Assembly (NCBI GenBank): GCA_964057225.1
Contig: OZ059900.1
Coordinates: 26,489,638 to 26,553,637 of the forward strand
Direction of reading: 5' to 3'
DNA: 64,000 nt
Source of the DNA: Auanema rhodensis
Lineage: Eukaryota; Nematoda; Chromadorea; Rhabditida; Rhabditidae
The translations under genes and the position numbers were made by a program. The notes beneath the pieces were generated by a model, which did not search any database, was not told the DNA's origin, and saw nothing but the letters and a program-made list of their open reading frames with translations. This document shows, piece after piece, positions 47,001-55,900 of this stretch (positions are counted from its first letter, which is position 1; every line of letters begins with the position of its first letter).

Positions 47001-47972
47001 GCCTTCGGCGTTGACAATTAAGTCAGATACAATAGTATTGTCCTTTAAATTTGTAATAACTCCTCGCTCCATCACAAATTGAGTTAAGTTGGCGCATTGA
47101 GTAAAACTGAAGAAACGTTCCGGTTCATATACTGGCTTAGGAGCTTCATATGTAAGTGGATTAGCGCTCAACAGTTTTTCATTTTTCCATTTCTTGTCTC
47201 GAGCAGCTATACGGCATTCTTCTACAGATACATATCCATTACCAATGATGGTGTCGTTGCTTTCTCGGAACCAAAATTGATCCGTTACACATAATCGATA
47301 GATGCGTGTATAACACTTCCACGCTTCCCATGTTACGACGGTTTGTTTAGGAATGAACAATTCAACGTTAACTTGATGAGCTTGTTGAATTGCTTTCCGT
47401 TGGCATCCTGTTATCTCTGGTGGTGTCATCAGAATTCCTCCTTTATAAGCTAAACATAGTTGATATGAAGCATTCACAGTGGGAAGCAGAAATGTGCAGA
47501 TTATTGTTGTGAGCAGGAATGGTAATGCAATAGTATTTATATTGAATCGAGGTTTCCATCGTCTTTGATTGCCTTGATTCTCTCTTGGATAATTGTCGCG
47601 ATTATTCCTGGCAAAGTTGTCTCGATTTTCTCTTTGATAATTGTTGCGAGGTTCTCTCGAATGGTGATTACTCTCCATTGAGTAGTTGTTTCCATAATTT
47701 TGTCGAGGGCCAGAGTTCCTGCTGAATTTATTTTTGAAATTCTTCCAAGGGTTTCTTGAATTGTTGCCATTGTTCCGTTCGAAATCTCGTGGCTGCTGAT
47801 GGTTCCTTTGGTTCCTATTTTCCTTCATGGTGATCTTCTGAACTGCAGAGATCAACTCTTGCATAGTTGAGTTTTCTTCATGCTGTTTTTTTATAGTTAG
47901 CACGAATTGCTTCTTCAAAACGTGCTGTCCTTTTTGCTTCCTCATAAGTCTTCGGATCTTTTCCTTGAACAA
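41031..47972 (-). CDS. Fused polyprotein: nucleocapsid tail, envelope-like glycoprotein, protease, RT, RNase H, integrase
   Basis: One open frame of 2313 codons (counted from a TTG at 47972; no ATG, entered from the Gag frame). Residues 40-143 are Asn/Arg-rich, nucleocapsid-like, without a CCHC knuckle. Residues 144-168 are a signal peptide (LPFLLTTIICTFLLPTVNA). Residues 169-1060 form a Cys-containing ectodomain with at least ten N-glycosylation sequons and a furin-type site RQRYKR (430-435). Residues 1061-1083 are a transmembrane helix; a second hydrophobic run is at 1120-1137. Protease: LWDSGAS (D1161). RT: NIDLVSGF (about 1532) and YLDD (1595-1598). RNase H: ESDAS, TDHRPL and CDALSR. Integrase: HHCC finger, MDVTGPF, SDNGGNF and the NGQVERLHR Glu. 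All catalytic residues are present. A protein crossing the membrane ahead of Pol is very unusual. Confidence 0.93.
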   Translation of the reverse strand: MFKEKIRRLMRKQKGQHVLKKQFVLTIKKQHEENSTMQELISAVQKITMKENRNQRNHQQPRDFERNNGNNSRNPWKNFKNKFSRNSGPRQNYGNNYSMESNHHSREPRNNYQRENRDNFARNNRDNYPRENQGNQRRWKPRFNINTIALPFLLTTIICTFLLPTVNASYQLCLAYKGGILMTPPEITGCQRKAIQQAHQVNVELFIPKQTVVTWEAWKCYTRIYRLCVTDQFWFRESNDTIIGNGYVSVEECRIAARDKKWKNEKLLSANPLTYEAPKPVYEPERFFSFTQCANLTQFVMERGVITNLKDNTIVSDLIVNAEGCKAQMGSCTFGDGSVVWKPPTPRAPCQYTRIGPLYGILGDQTLLISSLETALVLANTSASTTTQSCFSSPIFESTTETLVSFIDYPHAYSLLDLTSYLDNQMDPSRQRYKRSTNSSLIASFRSEMEYKLTPIQILDLPFARYTVTSGGNTIRYIHNWYHYQSVSNEYQNLTVIARYHQFLLSAVHILNITDHTIDYWANLKDFRDPNILLLHALGGEESKMITKMWIEQMEPSFVIGQLAHRLPINYIKRIVKPGNSTISVARDKLWELIQIPAILSETEYVPPLEFLIFTVYQNHLNFTFGDPRSVVYKAKELLRELRYQYSQPQLIEYYRMKLFFHSHFMQRQVKDQVYEMKLKLLDNWTLRNRETIFGIPMPSNKEDLYSRNINIDAKQLTDLMSWFSKPAPEEITKRVFSRSITTKTTPTARFLSATSKPVVNTSSTTKQTISTIQGMTSMQPMIGSIEKAQELFGTHLTDHQNTILRHRDALTTINKLNYGFERMRTILVEEFHHQHHSICHAQLELIKTWQAIFNINPTIAIRSIMQRDDIVARIIGRNLIRVSTCQPIEPIHIYRNHTYKDKCYLETPVITDDDRLYFAPQDSADLEAYGTEIPCETVENDIWKEDGEWKSFNGVTNVIALNIGSDQYPDLAAIRFSQRNLYENITDENLVRTISLTYGHIFATNPHRNFLRVITNQANLPGLSEWFTKSNELFSSTQNIASSLWERGVDFFAGSLNRMFISAGVMIVILIFGSALYIIVVSYIKEKVPILNVNAVEQHELLNADIDVPADDETIRRYFPTVITFIPIIIPFVGCCATNKRELPYIRIEAEGRGLVALWDSGASVSYLKESSVRYLGKENFNSTKISATAANGSIFNFLGTITLDIVIAGYHLSHTFLISEDKHCPTEMLLGLDIMKALEEKGITTSLQALRKQLIVGNHFLPLLSANQKSFRISSDTVSIINIRESIIPPRTKAMIRLQLAKELQPKQYALIRCGNGPIQFTPTAIKTSPLTIFAINTANYEVKLTGNTIIGKGKIAEEIGIPHIPDYIPPEADWSDKLPIFEKNPFDNLNFESTDLSKNQRQNLKTMLRRFKNAFFNEDRNIGLFKGPIEHSITLRTDMDLPKSRSYRVPLGKQDEVERQVKEMLDQGVIETSTSSFTSPVVLVKKKDNSFRFVTDFRALNSVTQKQTYSIPHIPEIIDSTAGARYFTNIDLVSGFFQIPLREEDRHLTAFVTSSGVYQYCRMPMGLCGAPHTFQSAVRYLQNQVKCRLFVYLDDLLIISNTAEQHLEDIEEVLQALQGLGMKAKLSKCKFAATQVKFLGFIIGRDGIQPDPSKITAVKKFPTPKTVTAIRSFLGMTNYFRRFIRDYAKIAEPLYQLTHKDQDFEWTEEREKAFETLKKALCTAPVLKPPTNGAPFVIESDASTIAIGAVLLQDTGNGLHPVAFASRKLSPTERKYPPIELEALALVYALQQFRTYVLGTSTKLITDHRPLTSLMSRRDLIGRLAKYQLMIQEYDIVIMYRPGRMNSVCDALSRYIGNEANDGPKPKLQKTTLTTSLTDIQETINYLINVTNVETLDTDKLIQLQQGTPWIKETIADMLTEQPKQINSDRYIVIDGVLHARPNKQYLSPRIMIPKQKTLNQVLAKLFHEDARIGAHQGIKRTHAALSRRFHWTNMMEDAKEIVSQCLTCAKRKINQHDTTREPYGKFVTPQKPFDRIHMDVTGPFSPSTNGFKYILSIQDAFSKWITSIPLRTQNAEETVRKFLTNFVFIFGPPVSIVSDNGGNFISKEFKLMCNEFGIVQTFSLPYHKNTNGQVERLHRTIQECLSTCAENRVSQWASQLPKITFALNTIPSTTTGISPYIALFGRDARLPMDRQLPGQPHLNSPEDDELLERNENRKNTWDSIQEKIQLKSIEQQNRLNNSNRIASRIFEIGEMVLLKDMTVHGKLRPTYNGPFKITGVYNSYVELEMSQGKMRKVHKDLIKKLAATL
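44703..47543 (-). other. Envelope-like glycoprotein module inside the element 3 polyprotein
   Basis: Residues about 144-1090 of the fused frame. It has every hallmark of a type I viral glycoprotein: cleavable signal peptide, cysteine pairs (for example about C219/C228, C325/C332/C350), many N-x-S/T sites, an internal basic cleavage site RQRYKR near one-third of its length, a Ser/Thr-rich stretch (about 740-775), a long membrane-proximal region and one strong transmembrane segment followed by a short basic anchor (KEK). I cannot place it in a known fusogen class by eye. It would be released at the signal peptidase site after NASY and probably by the element protease downstream of the membrane helix. 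It might serve cell-to-cell spread; that is inference. Confidence 0.8.
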
Positions 47973-48558
47973 TTATGCCTAAATCAGCGTTCAATCCATT
48001 TAAGAAAGCTGATCTTAATATGAGCTCTCTTTCTCGATCAGTTGGGCTCATAATACTGGAAGCCATTTCTTCCAAGTATGAGGCAAACTGAGTAACAGTT
48101 TTCTCTCCTTGCGTCGAGCGTAGCAACTTCGCGATCGTGAAATTCCTTTCCGTGGCAGGGCAAAGTAACTCTGCCAATTGTGAAACAAGGTCTTTCCAAG
48201 GTCCTCGTTCACGAATTTCGGAAGGAATCGAGTTATATGCAGAGATCGCAGAATCATTCTGCTGAAGCAGCAGAGGAAGAAGAAAAATTCTTTCAATTAC
48301 CGAAAGTCCCGCAGCATTCGCGAATCGGTTAAATATATCGATGTACGATCGAAAGCTTCGGCTACCATCGTATTTGGGGCAGTGTGGACTGCCTAGAACT
48401 TTTGTTAAGTTTTTGGTCAACTCTGGAGATGCCATTAAATTAGGCGTTTCCAGAGTTGAATCTCTGTTTGATTGCTCATGTGGTCTCATGTTGAGTAGGA
48501 GCTTCAGAGGTAGTTTTTCGCGCTGGGGAGTTTTTTCTTTTTTCGGTGTTACAGCCAA
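47878..48558 (-). CDS. gag: Gag (matrix-capsid part) of element 3
   Basis: The open frame gives 226 residues from a TTG at 48558; the first in-frame ATG is at 48489 (MRPHEQSN), giving 204 residues. The sequence KYDGSRSFRSYIDIFNRFA and later helices (LLLQQNDSAISAYNSIP; ERNFTIAKLLRSTQGEKTV; LRSAFLNGL) match the Ty3-type capsid pattern. The frame remains open for about 60 codons upstream of 48558 with a Ser/Asp-rich reading and no ATG, so a spliced leader or non-AUG start is possible. It ends at TGA 47880-47878, just past an A7 run; the next frame (+1) continues with the nucleocapsid-like tail and envelope. Gag therefore lacks its own nucleocapsid unless frameshifting occurs. Confidence 0.85.
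   Translation of the reverse strand: MAVTPKKEKTPQREKLPLKLLLNMRPHEQSNRDSTLETPNLMASPELTKNLTKVLGSPHCPKYDGSRSFRSYIDIFNRFANAAGLSVIERIFLLPLLLQQNDSAISAYNSIPSEIRERGPWKDLVSQLAELLCPATERNFTIAKLLRSTQGEKTVTQFASYLEEMASSIMSPTDRERELILRSAFLNGLNADLGIIVQGKDPKTYEEAKRTARFEEAIRANYKKTA
47886..47892 (-). other. A7 tract at the Gag / polyprotein frame junction
   Basis: Seven adenines on the coding strand lie 6 nt before the Gag stop. Downstream coding is in the +1 frame relative to Gag and overlaps it by about 95 nt. This may be a programmed shift site or a one-base length change in a homopolymer. Confidence 0.6.
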
Positions 48559-49563
48559 GTGTGTTGGCGTTTTTTCGTCGTCCGATGGACTTAAATCGTT
48601 GTCAAACGAGTCGTCACTATCGGGAAAAGGAAATCGAGAAATACGATTTCTCTTGTCTCTTAATCTTTGAGAGGTACGGAAAGGCGTATCCGTATAATTA
48701 TTCTTGGAGGTTGCCGTTTTGGAAAAGGAGGAAAGTCAGAACAATCTACAATGTAAAATAGTGGAATAAGTTAGTAAACAAGATAAGAATATGAATAGTT
48801 AATAGTGAATAAATTAGTGAATAACGTGAAAAAAAAAATCGAAGAAAAAAAAAGATATATAATAATATGGGTTGAAGATTAATTAATTAATGAACTCATA
48901 CAAAAACAAACTATAGAGAGGAAAAAAAAAAGATGTGAATATAATTAATTGTTAAGATGATGATAGGATATGATTATGTGACAATGTGATTCATAAATTA
49001 GAGAAGTGAGTATGGCGGACAAATCAAAATCTCAATTGTTACTGAATAACAATGAATTACCAAACGAGGCATCTTTCAAATTCCAAAGTCTTTGTTTCAA
49101 CTTGAATCAACAATCAAAAAATTATGAGAGGAAGGTTTAAATTCAAATATGACAAATGATACAGCGGATGTTATTTTCTTACAGTGGCCATTCTGTTAGT
49201 ACAAACTTGTAATCTTTATCAAAAATATCGCAAATTGACTTTATTAAGGTCCAATTTTGCTTATATCAAACAGCTTTTCCATTTCCAAAAAATATATATT
49301 TTTCGCCACAATGAAAAATCAAAAGTACAACTGCGCAGAAACAAAAAGAAATCGAAAAGTTGGCCAATTCAGTATCTCACCCTTGCGCAAAATATCAACC
49401 CTGTTTATTAAAAAAAATGAGTGAGACCCTTCGTACTGAATTGGAAAGAGAGGTGGTAGCCCAGGGAAATAGCTCAAAAAAATAAATTCTCTTTAACTGA
49501 ATGATAATTCATAATTTAATCGAGTTCGAAAAATCGTAAAAAGATTCTAAGGTGGAACCTCCA
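48559..49563 (-). other. Long untranslated leader of element 3
   Basis: About 1 kb between the 5' LTR and Gag. AT-rich with A/T runs (48828-48860, 48917-48935). No supported coding frame; the region just before Gag (to about 48770) is open in the Gag frame and preceded by a possible 3' splice site (ttttacattgtag at about 48745). It may hold packaging signals; nothing else is seen. Confidence 0.5.
49546..49563 (-). other. Primer-binding site of element 3
   Basis: On the coding strand TGGAGGTTCCACCTTAGA directly follows the CA end of the 5' LTR, as expected for pairing to a tRNA 3' end (...GGTGGAACCTCCA). The donor tRNA is not identified. Confidence 0.65.
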
Positions 49564-49964
49564 TGTAATATCCTTATTTTGGATATTAATATTCCATGTT
49601 ATTGACCCTTAGATTGATGTGTTGTAAAAGAAACAATAAGATTTGAGGAAGAGAGAAAGATTTATTATAAATAAAAAACATTTAAACAATAAACAAATAA
49701 AGATAAAGATAAGTCCGCCAACTGAAGATTCAGTTGAATGGCAAGCTTATATAGCGAATGTTATCAGCATTTTCCACGAAAGGTTATAAGTTGTCAATGA
49801 CAATTATAACTATCTCAGAAAATGCTGAGGCTGCAAAATATAACTGATAACATAATACACTAAGACAAGAAACTAGAATTATAAAATATAAAATATAAAA
49901 CACAGAATAAAGAAATACATAAAAATTATAGAAAGAATAAAGTAAAGAATTATAAAGTATAACA
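49564..49964 (-). repeat. 5' LTR of element 3
   Basis: 401 bp, near identical to 40575-40973. In coding sense it runs TGTTATACTTT...GGATATTACA. It has a TATATAAG box and a possible initiator (cttcagttgg) about 30 bp downstream. Confidence 0.95.
49746..49753 (-). promoter_or_regulatory. TATA box of element 3 5' LTR
   Basis: TATATAAG in minus sense within cgctatataagcttgcc, followed about 28 bp later by an initiator-like tcttcagttgg. The spacing is right for an RNA polymerase II promoter. Confidence 0.65.
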
Positions 49965-52900
49965 AATTTTTCATAAAAATCGAACGAAATAGCAAGTTGA
50001 GCCGGCCGCAAAACATGATAAATGTGTTTCTGTGCTAACGAATTTTGTTTCATTGTTTTAATTGGCTACTTCTGAGTTGAATGAAATGTAGCACATTATT
50101 CTAGGACCAAAAATGAAAATTTTAGAATATTTAACTTTTCATAAAAATCGAACGAAATAGCAAGTTGAGCCCGCCGCAAAACATGATAAATGTGTTTCTG
50201 TGCTAACGAATTTTGTTTCATTGTTTTAATTGGCTAATTCTGAGTTGAATGAAATGTAGCACATTATTCTAGGACCAAAAATGAAAATTTTAGAATATTC
50301 AATTTTTCATAAAAATCGAACGAAATAGCAAGTTGAGCCCGCCGCAAAACATGATAAATGTGTTTCTGTGCTAACGAATTTTGTTTCATTGTTTTAATTG
50401 GCTAATTCTGAGTTGAATGAAATGTAGCACATTATTCTAGGACCAAAAATGAAAATTTTAGAATATTCAATTTTTCATAAAAATCGAACGAAATAGCAAG
50501 TTGAGCCCGCCGCAAAACATGATAAATGTGTTTCTGTGCTAACGAATTTTGTTTCAATTGTTTTAATTGACTAATTCTGAGTTGAATGAAATGTAGCACA
50601 TTATTCTAGGACCAAAAATGAAAATTTTAGAATATTTAATTTTTCATAAAAATCGAACGAAATAGCAAGTTGAGCCCGCCGCAAAACATGATAAATGTGT
50701 TTCTGTGCTAACGAATTTTGTTTCATTGTTTTAATTGACTAATTCTGAGTTGAATGAAATGTAGCACATTATTCTAGGACCAAAAATGAAAATTTTAGAA
50801 TATTTAATTTTTCATAAAAATCGAACGAAATAGCAAGTTGAGCCCGCCGCAAAACATGATAAATGTGTTTCTGTGCTAACGAATTTTGTTTCATTGTTTT
50901 AATTGACTAATTCTGAGTTGAATGAAATGTAGCACATTATTCTAGGACCAAAAATGAAAATTTTAGAATATTTAATTTTTCATAAAAATCGAACGAAATA
51001 GCAAGTTGAGCCCGCCGCAAAACATGATAAATGTGTTTCTGTGCTAACGAATTTTGTTTCATTGTTTTAATTGGCTAATTCTGAGTTGAATGAAATGTAG
51101 CACATTATTCTAGGACCAAAAATGAAAATTTTAGAATATTTAATTTTTCATAAAAATCGAACGAAATAGCAAGTTGAGCCCGCCGCAAAACATGATAAAT
51201 GTGTTTCTGTGCTAACGAATTTTGTTTCATTGTTTTAATTGGCTAATTCTGAGTTGAATGAAATGTAGCACATTATTCTAGGACCAAAAATGAAAATTTT
51301 AGAATATTTAATTTTTCATAAAAATCGAACGAAACAGCAAGTTGAGCCCGCCGCAAAACATGATAAATGTGTTTCTGTGCTAACGAATTTTGTTTCAATG
51401 GTTTTAATTGACTAATTCTGAGTTGAATGAAATGTAGCACATTATTCTAGGACCAAAAATGAAAATTTTAGAATATTTAATTTTCATAAAAATCGAACGA
51501 AATAGCAAGTTGAGCCCGCCGCAAAACATGGTAAATGTGTTTCTGTGCTAACGAATTTTGTTTCATTGTTTTAATTGGCTAATTCTGAGTTGAATGAAAT
51601 GTAGCACATTATTCTAGGACCAAAAATGAAAATTTTAGAATATTCAATTTTTCATAAAAATCGAACGAAATAGCAAGTTGAGCCCGCCGCAAAACATGAT
51701 AAATGTGTTTCTATGCTAACGAATTTTGTTTCATTGTTTTAATTGGCTAATTCTGAGTTGAATGAAATGTAGCACATTATTCTAGGACCAAAAATGAAAA
51801 TTTTAGAATATTTAATTTTTCATAATAATCGAACGAAATAGCAAGTTGAGCCGGCCGCAAAACATGATAAATGTGTTTCTGTGCTAACGAATTTTGTTTC
51901 ATTGTTTTAATTGGCTACTTCTGAGTTGAATGAAATGTAGCACATTTTTCTAGGACCAAAAATGAAAATTTTAGAATATTTAATTTTTCATAAAAATCGA
52001 ACGAAACAGCAAGTTGAGCCCGCCGCAAAACATGATAAATGTGTTTCTGTGCTAACGAATTTTGTTTCATTGTTTTAATTGGCTAATTCTGAGTTGAATG
52101 AAATGTAGCACATTATTCTAGGACCAAAAATGAAAATTTTAGAATATTTAATTTTTCATAAAAATCGAACGAAACAGCAAGTTGAGCCCGCCGCAAAACA
52201 TGATAAATGTGTTTCTGTGCTAACGAATTTTGTTTCATTGTTTTAATTGGCTAATTCTGAGTTGAATGAAATGTAGCACATTATTCTAGGACCAAAAATA
52301 AAAATTTTAGAATATTTAATTTTTCATAAAAATCGAACGAAATAGCAAGTTGAGCCCGCCGCAAAACATGATAAATGTGTTTCTGTGCTAACGAATTTTG
52401 TTTCATTGTTTTAATTGACTAATTCTGAGTTGAATGAAATGTAGCACATTATTCTAGGACCAAAAATGAAAATTTTAGAATATTTAATTTTTCATAAAAA
52501 TCGAACGAAATAGCAAGTTGAGCCCGCCGCAAAACATGATAAATGTGTTTCTGTGCTAACGAATTTTGTTTCATTGTTTTAATTGACTAATTCTGAGTTG
52601 AATGAAATGTAGCACATTATTCTAGGACCAAAAATGAAAATTTTAGAATATTTAATTTTTCATAAAAATCGAACGAAATAGCAAGTTGAGCCCGCCGCAA
52701 AACATGATAAATGTGTTTCTGTGCTAACGAATTTTGTTTCATTGTTTTAATTGGCTAATTCTGAGTTGAATGAAATGTAGCACATTATTCTAGGACCAAA
52801 AATGAAAATTTTAGAATATTTAATTTTTCATAAAAATCGAACGAAATAGCAAGTTGAGCCCGCCGCAAAACATGATAAATGTGTTTCTGTGCTAACGAAT

Positions 52901-55900
52901 TTTGTTTCATTGTTTTAATTGGCTAATTCTGAGTTGAATGAAATGTAGCACATTATTCTAGGACCAAAAATGAAAATTTTAGAATATTTAATTTTTCATA
53001 AAAATCGAACGAAACAGCAAGTTGAGCCCGCCGCAAAACATGATAAATGTGTTTCTGTGCTAACGAATTTTGTTTCAATGGTTTTAATTGACTAATTCTG
53101 AGTTGAATGAAATGTAGCACATTATTCTAGGACCAAAAATGAAAATTTTAGAATATTTAATTTTCATAAAAATCGAACGAAATAGCAAGTTGAGCCCGCC
53201 GCAAAACATGGTAAATGTGTTTCTGTGCTAACGAATTTTGTTTCATTGTTTTAATTGGCTAATTCTGAGTTGAATGAAATGTAGCACATTATTCTAGGAC
53301 CAAAAATGAAAATTTTAGAATATTCAATTTTTCATAAAAATCGAACGAAATAGCAAGTTGAGCCCGCCGCAAAACATGATAAATGTGTTTCTATGCTAAC
53401 GAATTTTGTTTCATTGTTTTAATTGGCTAATTCTGAGTTGAATGAAATGTAGCACATTATTCTAGGACCAAAAATGAAAATTTTAGAATATTTAATTTTT
53501 CATAATAATCGAACGAAATAGCAAGTTGAGCCGGCCGCAAAACATGATAAATGTGTTTCTGTGCTAACGAATTTTGTTTCATTGTTTTAATTGGCTACTT
53601 CTGAGTTGAATGAAATGTAGCACATTTTTCTAGGACCAAAAATGAAAATTTTAGAATATTTAATTTTTCATAAAAATCGAACGAAACAGCAAGTTGAGCC
53701 CGCCGCAAAACATGATAAATGTGTTTCTGTGCTAACGAATTTTGTTTCATTGTTTTAATTGGCTAATTCTGAGTTGAATGAAATGTAGCACATTATTCTA
53801 GGACCAAAAATGAAAATTTTAGAATATTTAATTTTTCATAAAAATCGAACGAAACAGCAAGTTGAGCCCGCCGCAAAACATGATAAATGTGTTTCTGTGC
53901 TAACGAATTTTGTTTCATTGTTTTAATTGGCTAATTCTGAGTTGAATGAAATGTAGCACATTATTCTAGGACCAAAAATAAAAATTTTAGAATATTTAAT
54001 TTTTCATAAAAATCGAACGAAACAGCAAGTTGAGCCCGCCGCAAAACATGATAAATGTGTTTCTGTGCTAACGAATTTTGTTTCATTGTTTTAATTGGCT
54101 AATTCTGAGTTGAATGAAATGTAGCACATTATTCTAGGACCAAAAATGAAAATTTTAGAATATTTAATTTTTCATAAAAATCGAACGAAACAGCAAGTTG
54201 AGCCCGCCGCAAAACATGATAAATGTGTTTCTGTGCTAACGAATTTTGTTTCATTGTTTTAATTGACTAATTCTGAGTTGAATGAAATGTAGCACATTAT
54301 TCTAGGACCAAAAATGAAAATTTTAGAATATTTAATTTTTCATAAAAATCGAACGAAACAGCAAGTTGAGCCCGCCGCAAAACATGATAAATGTGTTTCT
54401 GTGCTAACGATTTTTGTTTCATTGTTTTAATTGGCTAATTCTGAGTTGAATGAAATGTAGCACATTATTCTAGGACCAAAAATAAAAATTTTAGAATATT
54501 TAATTTTTCATAAAAATCGAACGAAATAGCAAGTTGAGCCCGCCGCAAAACATGATAAATGTGTTTCTGTGCTAACGAATTTTGTTTCATTGTTTTAATT
54601 GGCTAATTCTGAGTTGAATGAAATGTAGCACATTTTTCTAGGACCAAAAATGAAAATTTTAGAATATTTAATTTTTCATAAAAATCGAACGAAACAGCAA
54701 GTTGAGCCCGCCGCAAAACATGATAAATGTGTTTCTGTGCTAACGAATTTTGTTTCATTGTTTTAATTGACTAATTCTGAGTTGAATGAAATGTAGCACA
54801 TTATTCTAGGACCAAAAATGAAAATTTTAGAATATTTAATTTTTCATAAAAATCGAACGAAACAGCAAGTTGAGCCCGCCGCAAAACATGATAAATGTGT
54901 TTCTGTGCTAACGAATTTTGTTTCATTGTTTTAATTGGCTAATTCTGAGTTGAATGAAATGTAGCACATTTTTCTAGGACCAAAAATGAAAATTTTAGAA
55001 TATTTAATTTTTCATAAAAATCGAACGAAACAGCAAGTTGAGCCCGCCGCAAAACATGATAAATGTGTTTCTGTGCTAACGAATTTTGTTTCATTGTTTT
55101 AATTGACTAATTCTGAGTTGAATGAAATGTAGCACATTATTCTAGGACCAAAAATGAAAATTTTAGAATATTTAATTTTTCATAAAAATCGAACGAAACA
55201 GCAAGTTGAGCCCGCCGCAAAACATGATAAATGTGTTTCTGTGCTAACGATTTTTGTTTCATTGTTTTAATTGGCTAATTCTGAGTTGAATGAAATGTAG
55301 CACATTATTCTAGGACCAAAAATAAAAATTTTAGAATATTTAATTTTTCATAAAAATCGAACGAAATAGCAAGTTGAGCCCGCCGCAAAACATGATAAAT
55401 GTGTTTCTGTGCTAACGAATTTTGTTTCATTGTTTTAATTGGCTAATTCTGAGTTGAATGAAATGTAGCACATTATTCTAGGACCAAAAATGAAAATTTT
55501 AGAATATTTAATTTTTCATAATAATCGAACGAAACAGCAAGTTGAGCCCGCCGCAAAACATGATAAATGTGTTTCTGTGCTAACGAATTTTGTTTCAATG
55601 GTTTTAATTGACTAATTCTGAGTTGAATGAAATGTAGCACATTATTCTAGGACCAAAAATGAAAATTTTAGAATATTTAATTTTCATAAAAATCGAACGA
55701 AATAGCAAGTTGAGCCCGCCGCAAAACATGGTAAATGTGTTTCTGTGCTAACGAATTTTGTTTCATTGTTTTAATTGGCTAATTCTGAGTTGAATGAAAT
55801 GTAGCACATTATTCTAGGACCAAAAATGAAAATTTTAGAATATTCAATTTTTCATAAAAATCGAACGAAATAGCAAGTTGAGCCCGCCGCAAAACATGAT

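Larger units (their letters stand above)
40575..49964 (-). mobile_element. LTR retroelement with internal envelope-like module (element 3)
   Basis: A 9.39-kb element on the minus strand with LTRs of 399 and 401 bp that differ only near one end, a 4-bp duplication, a primer-binding site, Gag, and a fused frame carrying nucleocapsid tail, glycoprotein-like region, protease, RT, RNase H and integrase. RT (YLDD) and domain order fit Ty3/Gypsy. The position of the glycoprotein between Gag and protease differs from errantiviruses and vertebrate retroviruses, where env follows pol. Apart from the Gag/second-frame shift no lesion is seen, so it is young and may be active. Confidence 0.94.

Noticed and set aside
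49184..49411. 75-codon plus-strand frame in the leader of element 3
   Set aside because: Antisense to the element, Lys/Ile-rich from AT content, no motif and no support from context.
40575..49964. Assignment of element 3 to BEL/Pao or true retroviruses
   Set aside because: The RT motif is YLDD with Ty3-type palm and integrase motifs and a 4-bp duplication; env is internal rather than after pol. Ty3/Gypsy is the better fit, though a tree would settle it.
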